Source of the DNA: Cichorium intybus
Lineage: Eukaryota > Streptophyta > Magnoliopsida > Asterales > Asteraceae
Assembly (NCBI GenBank): GCA_023525715.1
Contig: CM042009.1
Coordinates: 123,694,819 to 123,758,818, forward strand
Direction: 5' to 3'
DNA: 64,000 bases
The position numbers and the translations under genes are program-made. The notes under the pieces were generated by a model, which saw nothing but the letters and a program-made list of their open reading frames with translations, ran no database searches and was not told the DNA's origin. This document shows positions 1 through 10,689 of this stretch, piece by piece. How positions within the stretch are numbered: the stretch's first letter is position 1; each line of letters starts with the position of its first letter.

Positions 1-21
1 TATATATATATATATATATAT
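1..21. repeat. (TA)n tract at window edge
   Basis: Pure TA dinucleotide run cut by the window edge. It lies about 150 bases before the gag start of the first retrotransposon, where a leader or 5' LTR would be expected. Confidence 0.95.
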
Positions 22-171
22 TAAAAAAAAACATTTAAAAATTACTTGTGTGATTTATTTTGAAAATTTTTGTCGAAAACTTTTGTGTAGCGTTTTCATA
101 AACCACCAATAAGTTTTCTTTAAAAACTTTCTTTTTAACATCACATTTTCGTTAACAAAAAAAAAACAAAA

Positions 172-2661
172 ATGTCTTCCGCAAACTACTCAAACATAAA
201 TTCTGTATCTATTGCTAACAGTATAGGTTCAGGAACTCGAGCACCCATTCTTATTCCCGAAGAATATAAATCATGGGTAGGTCGTATGAATCTTCATCTC
301 AACTCTATAAGTGAAGATGTGTGGAAATGTGTAGACGGATCTCTACCAGATAACATGACCTCTCTTACGAGTAACTTGGATATACTGAATGAAACGAAGA
401 AACTTGAACTTCAAGCCAAAAAGGAGCTTGTGTCTGGAATACCCCACAGTATTCTAAGTCAAATGAATGATATAATCCTTTTAACTGCAAACCAAATTTG
501 GCAAACGTTGAAAAATCGTTTTGAAGGAAATGAGAGAATCATTGGAAACAAGAAAACATCTGTTTTAAACGAATTTGACAACTTCAAAATGTTTTCACAT
601 GAGACCATCCATGATGCTCATGACAGTTTCAATCTCATTACCATCAAAATGAATAATTTAGGCATTAAAAAGTCACAGCATGAGATAAACCTCAAATTTT
701 TAAACAACCTTTATGAAAGCTGGAAAATGGTCAAACTCATCATTCAGGGAAATCCGGCAATTCATACTGAATCTTTGTACAATCTGTACGGAGAATTACA
801 ATCGTCTGAATCATCGATTGACCCACCAACGTCTACTTCTTTTGGAGGACCACTTGCTTTGTTGTCAACATCCTCTCAAAACCAAACACATTTTCATGAT
901 CAAAGTCAAATTGATTTAAATCAAAACCAAGCTTTTTCAAATAATTCTTGTGACTTGTCTGATCCAAATAATGAAGCTGATTACCAACAATTATGTGCTT
1001 TGGTAGCAAACACTAATCTCGAGAGATTTTTGCCACATCATAATCAATCAAACTTCAGACCAAATTTTCAACAAAGATCCACTTTTGGACAAAACTTTCA
1101 GAATCGCGGTTTTCAAAATAATAACAACTCTTATAATAACCAAAGTTCTGGATTTCAGCAAAATCATTCAAAACCATCTCAACAGAAACAAACATCTGAA
1201 AGACCACCCGTTAAGAGCCAAAAGGCTGACAATAACGATGATGATGATGACGTAATCATTTGTCACAAATGCAAAGGACTAAATCATTATGCCCGAGATT
1301 GTCGAGCCAAAGTCAAGGTCAAAGACTCAGCCTACTATGCTCAAAAAGCCGAAGAGCTGAAGAAACAAGAACAGAAAGCAAAGCAAAAAGCTTTGATGGC
1401 ATTTCACGAACCTAGCGTGGAATACTGGCCAACTGCTGATGATGAAATAGATACTGAACCAGCTCAGTCAAACTTCTGCTTCATGGCTGACAATGAACCA
1501 ACCACAAGAGCTCCATATGTCATCGATCAGGTATGGTCTATGATCTCAGATCTCGGTCTTTCAAGAACACCATTTGAGTCCCACATGACTAAGATTGAGA
1601 ACAGTCTAAAAGCTGATCTCAGACTGTATCATGACACAATAGTCAAATCTGATATCTACAAATCTGAATTACAAACCTTGCAACTCAGATTTGGAGAATC
1701 CACAAGGACTAGAGACAAACTTGAAAGAGACATTGAACGAAAATCTGAAGAAAATAATCACGTCCTAGAATAATTAAATGAAGCTCTAAAACAAAAAAGG
1801 GACTTAGAAATAAAAAATCAATCTGTTATTTCACCTGAAATAAAAGATACCTTAGAAAAGGAAGTCCTTCAGTTAAAACAAAAAATTCAAGATTTAACTG
1901 ACAAAAACACTAGTTTAAATCTAAAACTAGATGATTCTTCAAAGCAAATCAAATTTCTTGAATCCGAAAATCAAAGATTTCAAGGAAAACTGGATTCTAT
2001 CAATATTGCCAGAAAATTGAGTGATGATGTTTTCACTAAAGCAAACAACTTAGGAACTGGCAAAATTGATACGAATTATAAACCGGGAATTGGAAGAGAA
2101 TCCTTTGAAAATGAAGAGACCGAAAAGAAAAATGGGAAAATTTGTGAAAACTCTAAATCGCCTCTACCAGATTTCTTCTTATCTGCTAATGAGGACGATT
2201 CAGATGATGAAACAGTTATCAACTGCAGTCCAGATGATACTTCTTTCAACAAATCATTCAAAAAGGTTGTAAAATCCGAATCAGACTCTGCTAGTTCAGT
2301 AACTCATCAATTGAGATCTACTAAACTAACAAGGAATGATGGCACAATCAAACTTGAAAATTTCTTAAATGGAGAAAATTTTGATCATCAAAATGGTAGT
2401 ACTTCTGTTCCAACAGTCTTTCCCTCTTTAAACTCAACCTTTATTGGAAAGAACAATCTGGGACAAAAGTATTCAAAGAAACAACAGACAAATAAACAAC
2501 CCATTCAAGCAGTCTTTAAACCAAAAGAACAAAGCAAGCCCATTGTTTTCAAAGAAACCCAAGAGAAACCTTTGAAACCAGTCGCTGTGCCACAAAAACA
2601 AACCTTTAATCCAAAAAAAAACCATTTCAAAAACCGATTCAAAATCGCTTTCAAGAGATAA
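172..2661 (+). pseudogene. gag: gag of copia element 1 (one in-frame stop, then a frameshift)
   Basis: Capsid-type structural protein that packages element RNA. The reading frame runs from the ATG at 172 through 2661 except for a single TAA at 1771-1773, where both neighbours continue in frame (probably CAA to TAA). Seen in order: a UBN2-like gag domain at about residues 25-210, an Asn/Gln-rich linker (about 270-345), a CCHC zinc knuckle CHKCKGLNHYARDC at about 364-377, then a charged segment that reads as a coiled coil at about 480-620. Frame is lost near 2606-2660, where an A9 run is a likely indel site; the next frame continues gag-like sequence. The ATG follows an A-rich leader. The coiled-coil extension is unusually long for copia gag but typical of Sireviruses. 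Confidence 0.85.
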
Positions 2662-2987
2662 ACTTCAATCTCTCAAGGAACTTTCAGAAACAATCATTTC
2701 ACCAAATTCCATTCCATCATCAAAGTGTTTTCCAAAACCATTCAGATCCCAGATACAAAGAAAGGTTATCAAACAGATCTTCACATATAGGATACTTTTC
2801 ACAAAACCAAAAATCATTTCAAATGACAGGTTTTCAAAAACAAATCTCACTTTGGGAAAATCTAATAAATCAACTTAAACCTAAACCATTCCGTCCAATC
2901 AACAAATATTACAATGATTCCAAATTATCAAAAACCATTAACAAATCAGGACCCACCATGGTTTGGGTACCTAAAATTTCTGTCTAA
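2662..2987 (+). pseudogene. C-terminal gag extension and gag-pol junction of element 1
   Basis: In the frame of pol (codon starts divisible by three) this stretch is open back to about 2640 and codes a Gln/Asn/Ser/Phe-rich tail ending in GPTMVWVPKISV. A TAA at 2985-2987 then separates it from pol, which continues in the same frame with LQALCAGEPKDG. Gag and pol were therefore probably one frame, split either by mutation or by a readthrough stop. The sequence alone cannot tell which. Confidence 0.65.
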
Positions 2988-5900
2988 TTGCAGGCACTTT
3001 GTGCTGGAGAGCCCAAGGATGGCACATGGTATATCGATAGTGGCTGCTCCAAGCATATGACAGGAAACCAGAGCTTTCTACGAGACTTCAAACCTACAGA
3101 ATCCAAACAAGATGTGACTTTTGGAAATAACATGACTGCAAAAATCAAAGGTTATGGAAACATAACAAATGGTCACTTCACCATCAAGAAAGTAGCCTAC
3201 GTTGACGGACTGAAACAAAACCTAATCAGCGTATCACAACTCTGTGACAACAATCATGAAGTTCTTTTCACCAAACAACGAAGCATAATCACATATGCCA
3301 AGACCAAAGCCATTATAGTTAATTCTGATCGTTTAGGCAACATGTATCCACTAGATATGGACCTTATCTATGGAAAACCAGACATCTGTCTCTTGTCCAA
3401 AGCTTCTGCTGATATTAGTTGGTTGTGGCATCGTCGTCTTTCCCATCTCAACTTCGGCTACATCAACAAGTTGATTGCAAATGATCTTGTTCGCGGACTG
3501 CCACTTCTGAAACTTGATAATGAAACTCTTTGTGCAGCGTGTGAAGGAGGAAAACTGTCCAAATCCTCTCATAAAAGCATTCCTGAATCTAGTGTATCCG
3601 AACCACTAGAATTACTGCACATTGATCTTTGCGGCCCTGCAAAAACCCAAAGCATAAAAGGGAAGAAATACATCCTTGTTATTATTGATGATTACTCACG
3701 CTTTACTTGGGTTTTCTTTTTAAGGCTAAAGTCAGAAGCACCTGAAGAAATAATCAACTTCATCAAACATATTGAACTAAAGCTCAAACGACCAGTTCGA
3801 AGAATCCGAAGTGATAATGGTTTAGAGTTCAAAAACATAACTCTAGACTCATTTCTCAAAAACAAAGGCATCGAACACAACTTCTCAGCCCCTTACACTC
3901 CTCAACAAAATGGCGTTGTTGAAAGAAAGAATCGAACTCTGTGCGAAGCTGCAAGATCAATGCTCATCTTTGCTGATCTGCCACAATACTTCTGGGCAGA
4001 AGCAATAGCCACAGCTTGCTACACTCAAAATCGTTCTTTAATCCATAAACAACTTCATAAAACACCATATGAAGTCATTAACAACCGAAAACCAAACATC
4101 AAATTCTTTCATATTTTTGGTTGTCGATGCTTCATAAAGAATAACAAATATCACCTTTCAAAATTTGAATCAAGATCAGACGAAGGAATTTTCCTTGGTT
4201 ACTCTTTTACCTCAGCTGCTTATCGAGTACTGAACAAACGTACTAGAGTAATTGAAGAAAGTACCGATATTCATTTCGATGAATTTTATGTCAGGAAATT
4301 GGATCGTAAACATTTTGGTTCTAAAATGATCGATAATATTTTTCAAAATCCAATTCAACAAATGCCTTCTACGGACATAGAAATTGATCTTGATTTACTT
4401 TTTGAACAACCCAAAACCGCTTATAGTTCTGAATTTCTAACATCTTCTACAATTCCTACAGGAACCTCAGATGCAGAAACTTCACAATCAAACCAAGAAA
4501 ATACAGATCAAGTCGAGGGGGAATTACCAACACTAAATCCCTCTTTGAACACTCCCAATCCACCTGTCCAAAATGATCCCAGTGCATCATCTATGGGGGA
4601 ACCTTCTTTATCTCATTATCACCCTATAATCCAAAAAGACATATCTGACAACAACCAAAATCTATTCCCAACAGAATCACCTGACCAAGAAGAACAATGG
4701 GACATAGAAACACCAATCGAAATACCTGAAAAAACTCGCCTAAACAAATGGACCAGAAATCATCCTGCAGAACAAATTATAGGAGATCCCAATTCTGGTA
4801 TTCAAACAAGAGCCGCTACCTCAAATGAATGTTTATACGGAGCATTCTTATCCATGACCGAACCCAAAACCATCCATTCAGCTCTCAAAGATCCAGACTG
4901 GGTCAAAGCCATGCAAGAAGAATTAGCTGAATTCGAAAGAAACCAAGTATGGGATCTTGTTCCTACTCCTCCCGATGTTACTGTAGTAGGTTCAAGATGG
5001 GTTTTCAGAAACAAAACTGATGATCAAGGCATAGTCTGTCGAAACAAAGCAAGACTTGTCGTCAAGGGCTATTCTCAACAAGAAGGAATCGATTACGATG
5101 AAACTTATGCTCCAGTTGTAAGACTTGAAGCCATTCGTATCTTTCTAGCATATGCAGCACACAAGAACTTCAAAGTTTACCAAATGGATGTAAAATGTGC
5201 ATTTTTACATGGAGAGATTGATCGTGATGTGTATATTCAACAACCTCCAGGTTTTGAAGACCCACAGTTCCCAAATCACAGTTTTAAGTTACAAAAAGCA
5301 GTTTACGGCTTAAAACAAGCACCTCGTGCCTGGTATTCAACATTGTCAACATTTTTAGAAGAATCAGGATTCAAAAGAGGTTCAATTGATCAAACTCTCT
5401 TTCGTAAAATATTTAATAAACATCTGTTAATCGTTCAAATATATGTCGATGACATTATTTTTGGTTCTACTGATGAATCCTTGAGTATCAAGTTTGCAGA
5501 TTTGATGAAGAGCAAATTTGAGATGAGCATGATAGGAGAAATGACTACTTTTCTTGGACTACAAGTCAAACAATCATCAGATGGAATTTTCATCAATCAA
5601 GAAAATTATGTCAAAAATCTTCTAACTCGTTTTTCTCTTGACAAATCAAATACAGCAAAAACCCCAATGGCCCTTGGTTACAAATTAGATGCAGACTTAA
5701 ATGGCAAGCCTGTTGATCAAAAGAAATATCGAGGAATGATAGGATCACTCCTATACCTCACAGCCAGCAGACTCGACATCATGTTTTCTACATGTGTCTG
5801 TGCCAGATACCAAGCCAATCCTATGGATTCTCATGCTATAGCTGTAAAAAGAATTTTCAAATATCTTAAAGGAACTCCATCTCTTGGCCTTTGGTATCCA

Positions 5901-6398
5901 GCTAACTCTGATTTTCAGCTTAATGCCTTCACCGACTCCGACTATGGAGGATGCAGACTAGACAGAAAAAGCACATCTGGTTCTTGCCAATTTCTAGGAG
6001 GCAGACTGGTAAGTTGGACTTCAAAGAAACAATCATGCGTGTCCACTTCAACCGCAGAAGCTGAATATGTAGCTGCCGCAAGCTGTTGTTCACAAGTCAT
6101 GTGGATGCAAACTCAATTACGTGACTATGGCTACAAAGTATCACAAATTCCCATATTTTGTGACTCAACCAGCGCAATTGCCATTTCTCACAATCCCGTG
6201 CACCATTCCATGACAAAGCACATCGACATTCGATATCATTTCCTCAAAGACAACATACAAAAAGGTCATATCGAATTGCACTTCATAAACACCGAAGATC
6301 AAATTGCCGATGTCTTTACTAAGGCTCTAGACGAAACCAAGTTTCAATACTTCCTAGGCCGTCTAGGAATGTTGAATCCAGATAACATCCATCCCTAA
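2988..6398 (+). CDS. pol: pol polyprotein of copia element 1 (protease, integrase, RT, RNase H), intact frame
   Basis: 1136 codons without a stop. The first codon is TTG after a stop, so this is the downstream part of a gag-pol frame rather than a separate gene with its own start. Protease active site DSG is at residues 17-19. The GAG pre-integrase HHCC zinc region lies near 145-200. The integrase shows D213, D276 and E312, the last two with exactly 35 residues between them (DD35E). An integrase C-terminal region follows. The reverse transcriptase lies at about 635-880 with the catalytic YVDD at 819-822. RNase H is at about 980-1120 (TDSDYGG and TAEAEY motifs). All catalytic residues looked for are present, which is unusual in this window. 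It could still supply enzyme functions in trans if transcribed. Full-length expression would need the TAA at 2985 to be bypassed. Confidence 0.93.
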   Translation: MQALCAGEPKDGTWYIDSGCSKHMTGNQSFLRDFKPTESKQDVTFGNNMTAKIKGYGNITNGHFTIKKVAYVDGLKQNLISVSQLCDNNHEVLFTKQRSIITYAKTKAIIVNSDRLGNMYPLDMDLIYGKPDICLLSKASADISWLWHRRLSHLNFGYINKLIANDLVRGLPLLKLDNETLCAACEGGKLSKSSHKSIPESSVSEPLELLHIDLCGPAKTQSIKGKKYILVIIDDYSRFTWVFFLRLKSEAPEEIINFIKHIELKLKRPVRRIRSDNGLEFKNITLDSFLKNKGIEHNFSAPYTPQQNGVVERKNRTLCEAARSMLIFADLPQYFWAEAIATACYTQNRSLIHKQLHKTPYEVINNRKPNIKFFHIFGCRCFIKNNKYHLSKFESRSDEGIFLGYSFTSAAYRVLNKRTRVIEESTDIHFDEFYVRKLDRKHFGSKMIDNIFQNPIQQMPSTDIEIDLDLLFEQPKTAYSSEFLTSSTIPTGTSDAETSQSNQENTDQVEGELPTLNPSLNTPNPPVQNDPSASSMGEPSLSHYHPIIQKDISDNNQNLFPTESPDQEEQWDIETPIEIPEKTRLNKWTRNHPAEQIIGDPNSGIQTRAATSNECLYGAFLSMTEPKTIHSALKDPDWVKAMQEELAEFERNQVWDLVPTPPDVTVVGSRWVFRNKTDDQGIVCRNKARLVVKGYSQQEGIDYDETYAPVVRLEAIRIFLAYAAHKNFKVYQMDVKCAFLHGEIDRDVYIQQPPGFEDPQFPNHSFKLQKAVYGLKQAPRAWYSTLSTFLEESGFKRGSIDQTLFRKIFNKHLLIVQIYVDDIIFGSTDESLSIKFADLMKSKFEMSMIGEMTTFLGLQVKQSSDGIFINQENYVKNLLTRFSLDKSNTAKTPMALGYKLDADLNGKPVDQKKYRGMIGSLLYLTASRLDIMFSTCVCARYQANPMDSHAIAVKRIFKYLKGTPSLGLWYPANSDFQLNAFTDSDYGGCRLDRKSTSGSCQFLGGRLVSWTSKKQSCVSTSTAEAEYVAAASCCSQVMWMQTQLRDYGYKVSQIPIFCDSTSAIAISHNPVHHSMTKHIDIRYHFLKDNIQKGHIELHFINTEDQIADVFTKALDETKFQYFLGRLGMLNPDNIHP

Positions 6399-6432
6399 TC
6401 TCTTACTTTTTGTTTGTACAAAAGAGTGTTTA

Positions 6433-6535
6433 CTTTCATTCAAATAACAAAAAAAAAATCCAAAAACATTCAAATAACAAAAATTTTACCAAAAACATTC
6501 AAATAACCAAAATTTTCAAAAAACATCCACATAAT
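6433..6535 (+). repeat. short tandem repeats after pol
   Basis: Three or more imperfect copies of a unit containing ACATTCAAATAAC separated by A-rich spacers, directly after the pol stop codon. Confidence 0.7.
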
Positions 6536-7908
6536 CAAAAATCACAAAAAATTAGGATATAGTTTTATCTATTTTATTTACAAAACCATGTGATTAACAT
6601 CTTCGTGACTAAATTTTCAGACACTTATGCTCGATGAATGTTCTCAGTAATATTGATTCTTAATTAAAGAGAAGGTTCAAACTTCAAACACTTTTGTTAT
6701 GTACATTCTCCTATTCCCTTTGAATTTATTTCAATTATAAACGATTTTATCTATTAAGGGACATAAGATCAGGAGATTCAGATGAAAACCAAACCCATGT
6801 GAGAAATTGTGCCTCGTCTTTAAATGCTAAGTGGAATTCATTTCTGTGAGCAAAGGTGTTTTCATTATGACTTATAGGATTTATACTCTTATACCGTGAT
6901 GCTAATCTCATTTTTGCTTCGATATCAAAATGACCAGGGACGATACTTTCATTTTCTTATATATTAGACAAACTGTCTATTATATCACCTATCCCTATCC
7001 TCAATCAAACCACTTCAAAGAAAAGCTTCATCATCTGGCATAACGAATCTGACAAATGAAGAAACAACAAAGTCATATCCAACAAATGCTGTCAACAAAT
7101 CCCAATTGGTAACCATATCAGATATCTTTTACACAATGTGTATTCGCACAAATCAAGAAAAGATAAAAACAAAGGTGAACACTTCACCAAAGAAAAGGAA
7201 GATTTACAACAACATCCATCAAGACAGACATCTCTCAAAATTTTCCAAGCAACGGATTCTCAAAAAGCTTTATCAAATATAGCTGTCAAAACCAAAGATT
7301 TACTGGGATACTGTAGCCTTCATAATTGAATATTTATAGTTGCAAACTGCACTATGAATATTTCTAAACCCCTCTACATGTATTTCCCGACGGAGAGAGA
7401 GTGAACATCAATGGCATGAATGAAGAAACCCTGAGAGTAATGCCGAAACCAGTCTTATTTGATTGATTATCTAATATGAAGACCAAGTGACTAAAGTATA
7501 TAAGTATAAATCCACATTAACCATAAGTCAACACCTTCAAACTGAGAGATATCACTCATCTTTAGTGATTATACACCAGTTCTGCACCCAGAACAAACAA
7601 ACACCTCAGTCAATTGTGAGCTATACCTATGAGAATTCATCTGAATCGACCTATTAAGATCACTTGTCGTCTTTATAAATGCTATAAAATCTTAAGGAAT
7701 ATTATGAAAATACATATACAAAAACCTTTTAATAATCGAACTCGAGACTTTGATTCAGGAACAAATATTCTTGACAAACATTTTTCAAAACATAAGTAAA
7801 GTCTAGTCACACTCTTTCAAAACAAGTGATATGGTTCTATAAATGTCTTATCCAAATCTCAAGAATTTCAATCAAACATTTTTCTCCTCATTTCATTAAT
7901 GATCACAT

Positions 7909-7918
7909 AGGGGGAAAT
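7909..7918 (+). other. polypurine tract of element 1
   Basis: AGGGGGAAAT lies immediately before the TG of the 3' LTR, the expected place for the plus-strand primer of reverse transcription. Confidence 0.85.
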
Positions 7919-8067
7919 TGTTGAATAATGTTTTTATGTTTTTATGTGACCATCACTGAAATAAGTCGAAATGTTTTTTAACAATTATTATCAGTATTTC
8001 AGGTTGCATGGATTCAAGATCGAACGTGAAGAAAAACAAAACACAGAAATCCAGATTGCTTCAGCAA

Positions 8068-8345
8068 TCGCGACGCGACGGCAAGGGTGGTCGCGACCCG
8101 AAGACCCATCGCGACCCGACAGCACATTTGTCGAGACGTGAAGAGAAGCAAGACAGAATACCAAAATCCTTCAGCGATCGCGACGCGACGAAGGACATGG
8201 TCGCGACGCGAAGACTCCAAACGCGACACCACCAACCTTCTAATCGCGAGACTACCAACCCAACGCACTAACCAGTGGCCGACCAAAAGCACTCGACAGC
8301 CGCACCTTCGCGACGCGACGCCATGTCTGGTCGCGACGCGATGCC
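8068..8345 (+). repeat. CpG-rich CGCGACGCGA repeat block in the LTR
   Basis: The motif TCGCGACGCGA and close variants recur at about 8070, 8090, 8110, 8178, 8202, 8310 and 8330 in an otherwise AT-rich window. It sits where U3 promoter sequence is expected. ORFs crossing it on both strands are products of base composition. Confidence 0.75.
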
Positions 8346-8852
8346 TGTAGTTCAGCAGTATAAATTGAAGCTCACCTCTTGCCATTCTAACACACAACAC
8401 ACAACATATACATCAACCAAGCTCCATACACTCTTACCCACGACCAGAAACCTCAAGACTCTCAAATTTCTGCATTTGGCAACAAGAACTAAACCGCACA
8501 ACCGCAAGAAACAAGACATCCTCCCGACACCAAAACTTCAAACCTCTAAATAACCTCTACCCGACACCAAACTTCAAACCTCCAAACAACCTCAACCCGA
8601 CACCAAAGATCACCAAAACCTCATCCTACCGAAAAGAACAAGAAATCGACACATCAAGAAAACTCCACGTTCTTCCGTCATCGATAAGTTCTTTTGAAAT
8701 TATAATTCCAATAATTTATCTTTGTCGTTATTGATTTATTTAAACTGTTATAAATCAACTGTACCAAATATCCAATACATCCGAATTGAACCGTGACAAC
8801 CAAACATATGTGGACTGTATTTATCCGAGACATCTAACTTTTAATTTCTAAC

Positions 8853-9005
8853 CTTTTTATTTATTGTAAAAACACTTTATCGTTGATAATGGCGTTTATT
8901 ACATCTAACATCTAACTTCTAACTTCTAATCTTTTTATTTATTGTAAAAACACGTTATCGTTGATAATGGCGTTTATTACATATAACCTCTAACTTCTAA
9001 CATTT
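8853..9005 (+). repeat. 78-bp tandem duplication in the LTR
   Basis: Two near-identical copies starting at 8853 and 8931, each containing TATTGTAAAAACAC and GATAATGGCGTTTATTACAT. Only a few mismatches are visible. Confidence 0.85.
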
Positions 9006-9176
9006 ACTTTATTTACCGCTTTCTGTCTATTTAAATACTGTCTAGTTTAGATTTACCGCTTTATTTTATTCCGCAACTCTTATTTATTCCGCATATTATA
9101 GATAAAATACACATCTGTTACACAGTAATCGGCTTAAAAACTTTACTCGTGGAGATCAGCAATCGTATTTTCAACA

Positions 9177-10020
9177 GATGACTTCGTATCGAAGCCAAAC
9201 AACGCTTCGTCTTCTTACCAAGAAGAGTCTCATCGACCCACATCGGATCCGAAGAGCATGGATCTCACTTCCCATTCCCGTTATCTTCTTCATCCCCTTC
9301 GATGATTCTAAACATCGTTATTTCTTTCAACACAGTTCAAGAACAGATAATTGATAAAAAAACAAGCTGCAAAAATGTTTGAGATGGAGAACTGAACTAG
9401 GTAAGCATTACAAACCAATAAATCAAAGATGAGAATGTTGGGTACGGATCGGGACACATCCCTTCTTTGCTTCTTACTGATCGTCCCTACGACTAAGTAC
9501 TTCAAACAAACGATCAATACTCACAACTGTCTAGACTAGAGAGAAATACAAAGAATAGATAGAAAATCACAAGGATATAAAGTGGTTGACTTGGAAATGA
9601 GTCAAGCTACGTCCACTTTGAGAAACCGAGAGAATTTCATTAATAAACTTCAATGTTTACAAGAGAGATACTGAGATTTTTTCACAATGCTCACAACCCG
9701 AACATTGGATTTCTACCACTCGATATATTTTGACACACATCCTAATGAAGGATAATGAGATTTATATAAGCAAATACGGAATATTGAATACGGAAGGTCT
9801 TGGGCGGGAAATGTCAACTAGGCCTGAGCACCTAGTCGCTTTTTAGTCTGAGAAACGACTATACCATGCTCCCTATGCTGCGCTAAAACTATGATATTGT
9901 GCCCTCGCTCATTCCTAATGTATTATAACAACAGATGTGATAATACCAAGGAAGGGTATGACCGAAGACTCCTTCTCCGATAGGATAACCCTCCTTGGAT
10001 GGCGCTGATGTAGGGAAACT
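9177..10020. other. Spacer without recognisable genes
   Basis: Sequence between the LTR of element 1 and the acyltransferase remnant. A 69-codon minus-strand ORF at 9308-9517 has no recognisable domain. I see no RNA gene or clear transposon end here. Confidence 0.5.
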
Positions 10021-10027
10021 CTTCATC

Positions 10028-10625
10028 TTCTTCTTCGGTCGCTTCCTCAACCCCCTTAACGCCCTCAAAGCCAAATAAAAGGACAACGACAACACAATCA
10101 ACTACACCTCTTACGAAATGCTCTCCGTCTATGTCTGGAGGTGCGTGTGTAAAGCTCGTAACCTCCCCGACGATCGAGACACAAAGCTATACATCGCCAA
10201 CCACGACCGCGCTCGTCTCCCACATCCCTCCCGTCGGGTTGCTTCGGGAACGTCATATTCATCACGACTCCGATAGCAGTTGCGGGTGAGCTAATGTCGA
10301 ATCCTACCTGGTATGCCGCCGATAAAATTCACGATGGTTTAGCGAAGACAGACAACGATTATCTAAAATCGGCACTCGATTACCTAGAATTACAGCCTGA
10401 TTTGAAGGCTCTGGTTCGTGGTGCTCATTCCTTTAGATGCCCTAATATCAAAATCGGAATAACGATCTGGCTAGACTTCCGATTCACGACGTTGATTTCG
10501 GTCGGGGCCGGCCGATATTTATGGGTCCTGGCGGAATTGCCTATTAAGGGCTGAGTTTTGTGTTACCAAGTCCGATTAACGACAGGAGCTTGTCGATTGC
10601 AATTTCGCTACAAGTTGAACACAAC
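10028..10625 (+). pseudogene. Hydroxycinnamoyl transferase (HCT/HQT-type BAHD) pseudogene, C-terminal part
   Basis: Family role: BAHD acyltransferases of the HCT/HQT group move a hydroxycinnamoyl group from CoA to shikimate or quinate (lignin and chlorogenic acid synthesis) in the cytosol. The + strand carries recognisable pieces in shifting frames: LNALKAK then a stop (10050-10080), a YTSYEML to KARNLPDD to KLYIA segment (10100-10195), a frameshift, GNVIFITTPIAVAGE continuing into MSNPTWYAADKIHDGLAKTD and ALDYLELQPDLKALVRGAH (10246-10450), then two further frame changes to a copy of the DFGWG motif that reads DFGRG, followed by an in-frame TAA after GPGGIAY. The catalytic HXXXD half is missing. 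Frameshifts, stops and the altered DFGWG show a dead copy. Similarity is closest, from memory, to HCT/HQT rather than other BAHDs. Confidence 0.85.
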
Positions 10626-10644
10626 TCTTACGAAATGCCGTTTT

Positions 10645-10681
10645 CCTTTTATTTGGCTTTGAGGGCGTTGAGTTGGTCTCG
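10645..10681 (-). pseudogene. Inverted fragment of the same acyltransferase
   Basis: Read on the minus strand, this encodes RDQLNALKAK followed by TAA, the same segment found on the plus strand at about 10047-10080. Just before it, 10620-10637 repeats a plus-strand piece with ACTCTTACGAAATG. The pseudogene has therefore been partly duplicated and inverted. Confidence 0.8.
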
Positions 10682-10689
10682 TGTTATTA

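Larger units (their letters stand above)
6399..7918 (+). other. pol-to-LTR spacer of element 1 (env-like position, no gene)
   Basis: About 1.5 kb between the pol stop and the LTR. In Sireviruses this position can hold an env-like ORF, but the longest plus-strand ORF here is 63 codons (7138-7329) with no recognisable feature. I read it as non-coding or fully decayed. Confidence 0.6.
22..9176 (+). mobile_element. Ty1/copia element 1, Sirevirus-like, 5' LTR not visible
   Basis: Order on the plus strand is gag, protease, integrase, reverse transcriptase, RNase H, then a 1.5-kb region without ORFs, a polypurine tract and a 1258-bp 3' LTR. The integrase-before-RT order is diagnostic of Ty1/copia. 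The long gag with a coiled coil after the zinc knuckle and the long gap between pol and the LTR (where Sireviruses may hold an env-like gene) suggest the SIRE/Maximus lineage; that placement is inference. No 5' LTR or tRNA primer site is seen between the TA tract and gag, so the 5' end is either upstream of the window or was replaced. The left limit is therefore uncertain. Confidence 0.85.
7919..9176 (+). repeat. 3' LTR of copia element 1
   Basis: Begins TGTTGA directly after the polypurine tract and ends TCAACA, a perfect 6-bp inverted terminal repeat with TG...CA ends. No second copy is in the window, so the right end is placed by the terminal motif alone. The LTR is 1258 bp and contains a CpG-rich repeat block (about 8060-8345), short pyrimidine-rich repeats near 8530-8610 and a 78-bp tandem duplication (8853-9005). 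The flanking five bases GATGA cannot be checked as a target duplication. Confidence 0.8.

Noticed and set aside
1..171. 5' LTR or primer site of element 1
   Set aside because: No TGGTATCAGAGC-like site and no match to the 3' LTR end TCAACA near the window start.
7138..7329. Env-like gene in the Sirevirus-like element
   Set aside because: Only 63 codons, hydrophilic, no signal peptide or membrane segment.
8068..8345. CRISPR-like array
   Set aside because: Spacing is irregular, there are no uniform spacers, and this is plant LTR DNA.
8008..8553. Overlapping Arg-rich ORFs on both strands in the LTR of element 1
   Set aside because: They follow from the CGCGACGCGA repeats; several frames are open at once and none resembles a protein family.
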